Assembly (NCBI GenBank): GCA_965262595.1
Contig: OZ253548.1
Location: 1,798,001-1,862,000 of the forward strand
From: CATQHB01 sp965262595
GTDB taxonomy: Bacteria > Chloroflexota > Dehalococcoidia > Lucifugimonadales > UBA3495
Length of the DNA stretch: 64,000 nt
Direction: 5' to 3'
In this document: positions 60,168 to 64,000 of the stretch, piece after piece
Position numbering within the stretch: position 1 is the first letter of the stretch
Layout: the number at the start of each line of letters is the position of its first letter
The notes under the pieces: model-generated
What the model was told of the DNA's origin: nothing
The model's database searches: none
The model's input: only the letters and a program-made list of their open reading frames with translations
Program-made: the position numbers and the translations under genes

Positions 60168-61039
60168 AGCACGTAGAGGAATTCGACAATTTCATTCGAA
60201 ATGAGGTGAACCTGGACAAGAATCGTTATGGCCTGTTGCAGGAAAGGGTCCGGGTGGCGGCCGAATACCTTAGCCAGGACCTGGACTCATTCGAAAAGCG
60301 GGAAAATCAAGGGTCCTACGCCCTGGGGACGGTAATCAAGCCTACCAATGGGCGAGACTACGATTCCGATGTTCTGATTTACATGAAGGACGATTCAAGA
60401 AGAGAGCCTTCGGATTACCTTAGTGAACTGTACGTTTGTCTTGGGAACTACCCCGATTACTCCGGTAAGCTGCGCAAGGGGTCGAAATGCGTGGAGATCA
60501 ATTTCGGCGACGGTTTTCACATGGACGTTGTGCCCTGCGTTACCAGGGGAGACCAAGACCGTGTCTGCAACACGAAGACGGACCAGTTTGAGCCTACCGA
60601 CGGTACCGGCTACCGGGAGTGGTTCAATGGGAAGACGGATGTAACCAACGGCCATCTGAAGATGGTGACGAGATTGCTTAAGTACATGCGAAACCACAAA
60701 GGGAGTTTCGACGTGCCCTCGGTGGTATTAACCACTCTGATAGGACATAGCGTTCACTACAACGAGCGAGGAAAGAGATTCAAGGACTCGCCCGAAACTC
60801 TGAAAACCGTTTCCAATCGTATGAACGCATTCTTGCAAGCTACCCAGCGTATGCCCAGATTTAGGAACCCGGCCCAAAGGAGCGAGAGGTTCGATAAGGG
60901 CTGGGACCAGGCTCAATACCGCAACTTTCAAGAGAATTTCCAAGCGTACAACAACCGGATTAACAACGCCTTCGAGGAATCCAATCGTCACGCCAGCATT
61001 CAAAAGTGGCAAAGGCTCTTCGGTAGCGGGTTCGGTTAG
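60164..61039 (+). CDS. CD-NTase (cGAS/DncV-like nucleotidyltransferase) of CBASS
   Basis: A 291-residue nucleotidyltransferase. It has the GS motif NQGSYALGTVIKPTNG (48-63), metal-binding Asp67/Asp69 in RDYDSDVLIYM, and a third Asp121 in FHMDVVPCVTRG. The helical C-terminal part (YRNFQENFQAYNNRINNAFE) is typical of the SMODS-type fold. It would make a cyclic di- or trinucleotide second messenger that switches on the patatin. The start is TTG at 60164 (TTGA overlap with the patatin stop), with GAGGAAG upstream. No Cap2/Cap3, HORMA/TRIP13 or Cas-like ancillary is adjacent, so this reads as a two-gene type I CBASS. Confidence 0.9.
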   Translation: MKHVEEFDNFIRNEVNLDKNRYGLLQERVRVAAEYLSQDLDSFEKRENQGSYALGTVIKPTNGRDYDSDVLIYMKDDSRREPSDYLSELYVCLGNYPDYSGKLRKGSKCVEINFGDGFHMDVVPCVTRGDQDRVCNTKTDQFEPTDGTGYREWFNGKTDVTNGHLKMVTRLLKYMRNHKGSFDVPSVVLTTLIGHSVHYNERGKRFKDSPETLKTVSNRMNAFLQATQRMPRFRNPAQRSERFDKGWDQAQYRNFQENFQAYNNRINNAFEESNRHASIQKWQRLFGSGFG

Positions 61040-61380
61040 GCGAGAGCTTGTCGTCCCTTTGCGGTCCTGATAACCTTGATATCAGGCCAATGAGACGGTA
61101 ATTCTCGCGAAGGCTGCCCAACCCCGTGGCCCAATGGTATAGGGCCATCCACATCTTGAAGACCGCACTGTCTACCGTTGAGTCGGGACCACCAAAGTGA
61201 GCTTGTTATATCTGGACCTCCCAGCGAAAAGTTCGCAATTCGGTACGTGTAAGCCCACCGGAACAGTTGTTCGTAGATTTGGTCGGAGGGGCGGAGCGGC
61301 CACTTAATTCTTCCCTGATTCTGTCCAAACAACGGGGTCCACCTCACCCATCGACCTCTGCACAATGGAGCTAGCCACAT
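61036..61380 (-). CDS. Possible minus-strand ORF (weak)
   Basis: The 340 bases between the CD-NTase gene and the next plus-strand ORF contain a 114-codon minus-strand frame. It runs from an ATG at 61380 (sharing a CATG with the opposite start) to 61036. Some of its sequence looks protein-like (RPSDQIYEQLFRWAYTYRIA, DITSSLWWSRLNG). It has no clear ribosome-binding site and no known family. It may be real, a remnant or chance. Confidence 0.3.
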   Translation of the reverse strand: MWLAPLCRGRWVRWTPLFGQNQGRIKWPLRPSDQIYEQLFRWAYTYRIANFSLGGPDITSSLWWSRLNGRQCGLQDVDGPIPLGHGVGQPSRELPSHWPDIKVIRTAKGRQALA

Positions 61381-62071
61381 GGCCAAGTACAACATCGTCG
61401 CTGGTTCCAGCGACGACATCAGCCTCGACTCAAATGAATGGCTGATCATAGACATCGGTTACGCCAGAAAAAGTCCCACCAACGCCATCTGGCGAAGCGA
61501 CGAAACCCTCGGATCATTCTACTTCCGTCAAGTAAAGCCCCTCGTCATCGAAACGGCCCGTCTCAACCCCGACCAACCATTGCACCTGGCCATCAAAGCC
61601 CCGCTTTCAGCAGCTTTCGACGGCCACGGCGAACCCACCACCCGCCCCTGCGATGAATGGCCAATACCCAACGAAGCTGAGCCCGATACTAGACTTTGGT
61701 GTGACAACGCCGGAGCTTCGACACTGGTGCTAGCGGAATTCCTTCTTCGTGGCCTGCACGAAGACAACATTGGACCGAGGCGGATCAAATTATTCGAAGG
61801 GCACGTTTCCTTCAAATACCGCGAAAACCACAGACCCCGCTTTCCACAAGCAGGGGACAACCACCAGGCCGATGTGTTGGCCATCAAATACGAAATCGAA
61901 TACAGAACCGAAGCCAACATCTTCGACGAAGCCAGATTGCGACGAGATCAAAACCCAACCTTGAAATCGCCTTTCGGTTTCCTCACCGAAGATTTGATTC
62001 CCGCAGTAATCCGAGTGCCTCCTCCATCTCATTTCGTGCAGCGTGCTAGCCAAGCACAGGCCGGGTTTTAG
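61379..62071 (+). CDS. Hypothetical protein next to CBASS
   Basis: A 230-residue soluble protein starting at the ATG at 61379 with GGAG about seven bases upstream. The first third (EWLIIDIGYARKSPTNAIWR, then PLHLAIKAPLSAAFDG) has the strand pattern of RNase H-like or actin-like folds with an early Asp, which is a weak structural guess. A later segment is ANIFDEARLRRDQNPTLKSP. No known CBASS ancillary matches. It lies 340 bases after the CD-NTase gene on the same strand, so it may be an accessory or a separate defence gene. Confidence 0.55.
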   Translation: MAKYNIVAGSSDDISLDSNEWLIIDIGYARKSPTNAIWRSDETLGSFYFRQVKPLVIETARLNPDQPLHLAIKAPLSAAFDGHGEPTTRPCDEWPIPNEAEPDTRLWCDNAGASTLVLAEFLLRGLHEDNIGPRRIKLFEGHVSFKYRENHRPRFPQAGDNHQADVLAIKYEIEYRTEANIFDEARLRRDQNPTLKSPFGFLTEDLIPAVIRVPPPSHFVQRASQAQAGF

Positions 62072-62515
62072 GGAACGAGTTGGGTCTATGACGCCGGAGG
62101 TAATCGAGAGCCAACTGCTGCAACAGATTCACACCGTCTCTTCAATTGCCAGCGTTAAAATGCGGCGGGTCCGATGGGTATATTTTCTGGCCGTTCCGTC
62201 GGTGAGGTTGTGGCGTATTTAGTCGGGATGGGGCAACATTTGATTCCCGATTTCATCATTCATTGACCACTCTTAGAAGTTGGTCAGATTTTACATGGAC
62301 GAGGAAATAGTGGAGTGCTGACCCCAAAGGGCCCGGCTTTCGTCCGATTCGGAACAGTTGCTGACACTCGACGGTAGCTCATTGAAGCCGACAACAGTAT
62401 AGTTTAAGGACGCTATCATCTTAGGGATTCGGCCTTTTTGAGTCGGCGAGGCTCTGATTTTTCAAGGAAACCCTTAGTCTTTGATTCACGATAACGCTCT
62501 GGATAGCCAACTATC
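62072..62515. other. Intergenic, no gene recognised
   Basis: About 440 AT-richer bases between the unknown ORF and the KAP NTPase gene. Only short open frames occur. It should contain the promoter of the KAP gene. A TATAGTTTAAGG stretch near 62399 is AT-rich enough for a -10 region but is unproven. No repeats were seen. Confidence 0.4.
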
Positions 62516-64000
62516 ATGTGGTCCGACAACGAAACCAACCGAGATTTCTTGAACTTACGTTGCGTTGCTGATACTGCGGCGGAGATGGTCGTCCAGGCCA
62601 ATGGTCAGCCATTGTCGTTGGGTGTCTCTGGCGGCTGGGGGGTCGGGAAATCGTCCATGCTCAAGCTTATCGCCGATTCACTAAAAGCTCAGGGCGATGG
62701 TCGTTATCTGTTTGTTGAATTCAACGCTTGGCTTTACCAAGGATACGACGACGCCCGTGCGGCGCTTATGGAGGTGATCGCAAGGCAACTCATTGAGCGC
62801 GGCGAAGAGACGCAAACCGGGCTGGAAAAGGCCAAGATGCTTCTGAGGAGGGTCAATTGGTTGCGGCTCGCGGGCTTGACCGCCGGCTCCGCGTTGTCCG
62901 TCGCCGCAGGGGTCCCACCTCTTGGATTGATCGGCGCTGTGTTGTCAGCGGGGAAGAGTCTTGTAGAAGGCAACTTCGGTAATGAAGACGTGGAATCAGT
63001 CCAGACGGCTGGGAAAGCGCTGGTCTCTGACGCAGAAGCTCTCGTCACAACAGTGTCCGAGTCGTCCCCTCCTCGCCAGATTCAGGACCTGCGGGAAGAC
63101 TTCGAGGCTACCCTGACTGAAATGGACGTTACTCTGGTGGTGTTCATCGATGACTTGGACCGCTGCCTGCCAGCGACGGCCATTGCAACACTCGAGGCAA
63201 TCCGGCTATTCCTGTTTCTTCCTCACACTGCCTTCATAATCGCCGCTGACGATCGTATGATCCGACAAGCCGTGCGTGTCCATTTCCAAGGCGCGGACTT
63301 GGACGACAATCTGGTCACCAATTACTTCGACAAGCTCGTCCAGGTTCCCGTTAGAGTTCCTCCTCTTGGCACCCAGGAAGTCAGGGCATACTTGATGCTG
63401 CTGTTTATCGAGAACAGTGAACTCAGTCCGGACAAACGTGAAGTCGTCCGTGAGCAAGTATGTCAACAATTGTCGGATTCCTGGAGGGGGAGCCGAGTGG
63501 ATTTGGCCTTCGTCTTGAGCCTTCTAGAGGATTGCCCGGAAGCGCTTCGCGCCAATCTTGAACTTGCCGACCGGCTCGCCCCTCTGATGACTACCGCCAG
63601 GCAGATCGCTGGCAATCCTCGCCTGATTAAGCGGTTCCTAAATACCCTCGCCATTCGGCTGTCCATCGCCCGGGCGCAGAATGTCGCCGTCGACGAAGCG
63701 GCTCTGGCCAAGATGCTGCTCTTTGAGCGCTGTGCCAGCGAAGATGCTTATGCCCACCTTGTTTCGGCCATCAGCGACGGGGACGAAGGAAAACCCGCCT
63801 TTCTGGCGGACTGGGAGAGAGAGGCTCGGTCCGGCGAAGAGATTGGAGGACTGCCCCCGGCGTGGACCGCCCCTTTTATCATAGAGTGGCTGGCGCTCCC
63901 ACCCGCCTTCGCAGAAATGGACATGCGAGCGGTGGTATACGTCAGCCGTGAACATATGCCGATAATCTCCTCGGCGGACCAACTGTCGTCTGAAGCGGCA
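62516..64000 (+). CDS. KAP-family P-loop NTPase (3' end outside window)
   Basis: The frame is open from the ATG at 62516 to the window end (495 codons), so the C-terminus is missing. Walker A is SGGWGVGKSSMLK (38-50), and Walker B is LVVFIDDLDRC (about 206-216), the hallmark of KAP NTPases. A hydrophobic segment between them (about 113-146; WLRLAGLTAGSALSVAAGVP) is the membrane insertion seen in this family. The C-terminal IAGNPRLIKRFLNTLAIRLS is the KAP sensor region. KAP proteins are frequent in defence islands and membrane-linked antiphage systems. The partner gene, if any, lies beyond 64000. Confidence 0.88.
   Translation, partial: MWSDNETNRDFLNLRCVADTAAEMVVQANGQPLSLGVSGGWGVGKSSMLKLIADSLKAQGDGRYLFVEFNAWLYQGYDDARAALMEVIARQLIERGEETQTGLEKAKMLLRRVNWLRLAGLTAGSALSVAAGVPPLGLIGAVLSAGKSLVEGNFGNEDVESVQTAGKALVSDAEALVTTVSESSPPRQIQDLREDFEATLTEMDVTLVVFIDDLDRCLPATAIATLEAIRLFLFLPHTAFIIAADDRMIRQAVRVHFQGADLDDNLVTNYFDKLVQVPVRVPPLGTQEVRAYLMLLFIENSELSPDKREVVREQVCQQLSDSWRGSRVDLAFVLSLLEDCPEALRANLELADRLAPLMTTARQIAGNPRLIKRFLNTLAIRLSIARAQNVAVDEAALAKMLLFERCASEDAYAHLVSAISDGDEGKPAFLADWEREARSGEEIGGLPPAWTAPFIIEWLALPPAFAEMDMRAVVYVSREHMPIISSADQLSSEAA

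Noticed and set aside
1..64000. tRNA, rRNA or CRISPR features
   Set aside because: I scanned for cloverleaf-like stretches, rRNA signatures and short regular repeats and saw none I could support by eye.

Overview
The window looks like an accessory, mobile-rich region of a high-GC bacterium, most likely a Chloroflexota-type organism known only from environmental assemblies. That placement is an inference. It rests on the monoderm-style minimal type IV secretion set (VirB4, TrbL/VirB6, PrgI, coupling ATPase, small pilin-like proteins, no outer-membrane core genes), on the Ig-like/fibronectin repeat protein, and on the GAF-PAS histidine kinase with its OmpR-type partner. No rRNA, tRNA, CRISPR array, transposase, integrase or relaxase was seen.

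Layout. (1) 1-7.2 kb: a broken HTH gene, then a probable defence cassette. It has a Vsr endonuclease facing a minus-strand run of a two-ATPase-domain GHKL histidine-kinase-like protein, a receiver-like protein, an unknown 212-aa protein, a DNA cytosine-5 methyltransferase and a 56-aa ORF. (2) 7.6-18.3 kb, minus strand: a conjugative type IV secretion operon. Its VirB4 and coupling-protein genes carry in-frame stop codons. (3) 18.3-36 kb, plus strand: the maintenance half of the same element. A 44-nt perfect palindrome and repeated GGACAG boxes precede an HTH regulator. Then follow a primase, a Rad52-like annealing protein with a RecB/Cas4-like nuclease and SSB, RadC, a methyltransferase, an SNF2-type helicase and a PRTRC cassette (C, B, A, ThiF). 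Similar GC-rich hairpins separate many of these genes. (4) 36.2-48.2 kb: an HTH regulator, a very large secreted repeat protein broken into several frames with a 14-G tract upstream, a two-component pair, and a response regulator fused to an epimerase remnant. (5) 48.4-64 kb: a second defence island. A minus-strand sspB-sspC-sspD run continues into helicase, GHKL ATPase and PLD-nuclease genes (probable sspF-G-H) with a divergent sspA cysteine desulfurase. This is a phosphorothioate DNA-modification defence system. It is followed by a two-gene CBASS (patatin effector plus CD-NTase), an unknown protein, and a KAP P-loop NTPase cut by the window end.

How it works together. The conjugative-element core sits between two defence islands that use chemically different DNA marks (5-methylcytosine and, by inference, phosphorothioate). 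Both islands include a GHKL ATPase. The flanking islands look lower in GC than the element.

Sequence quality. At least seven frames are broken by single-base changes in G or C runs, which suggests uncorrected assembly indels. The in-frame stops are base substitutions and are harder to dismiss. TAG is a normal terminator in many genes here, so recoding is not supported.
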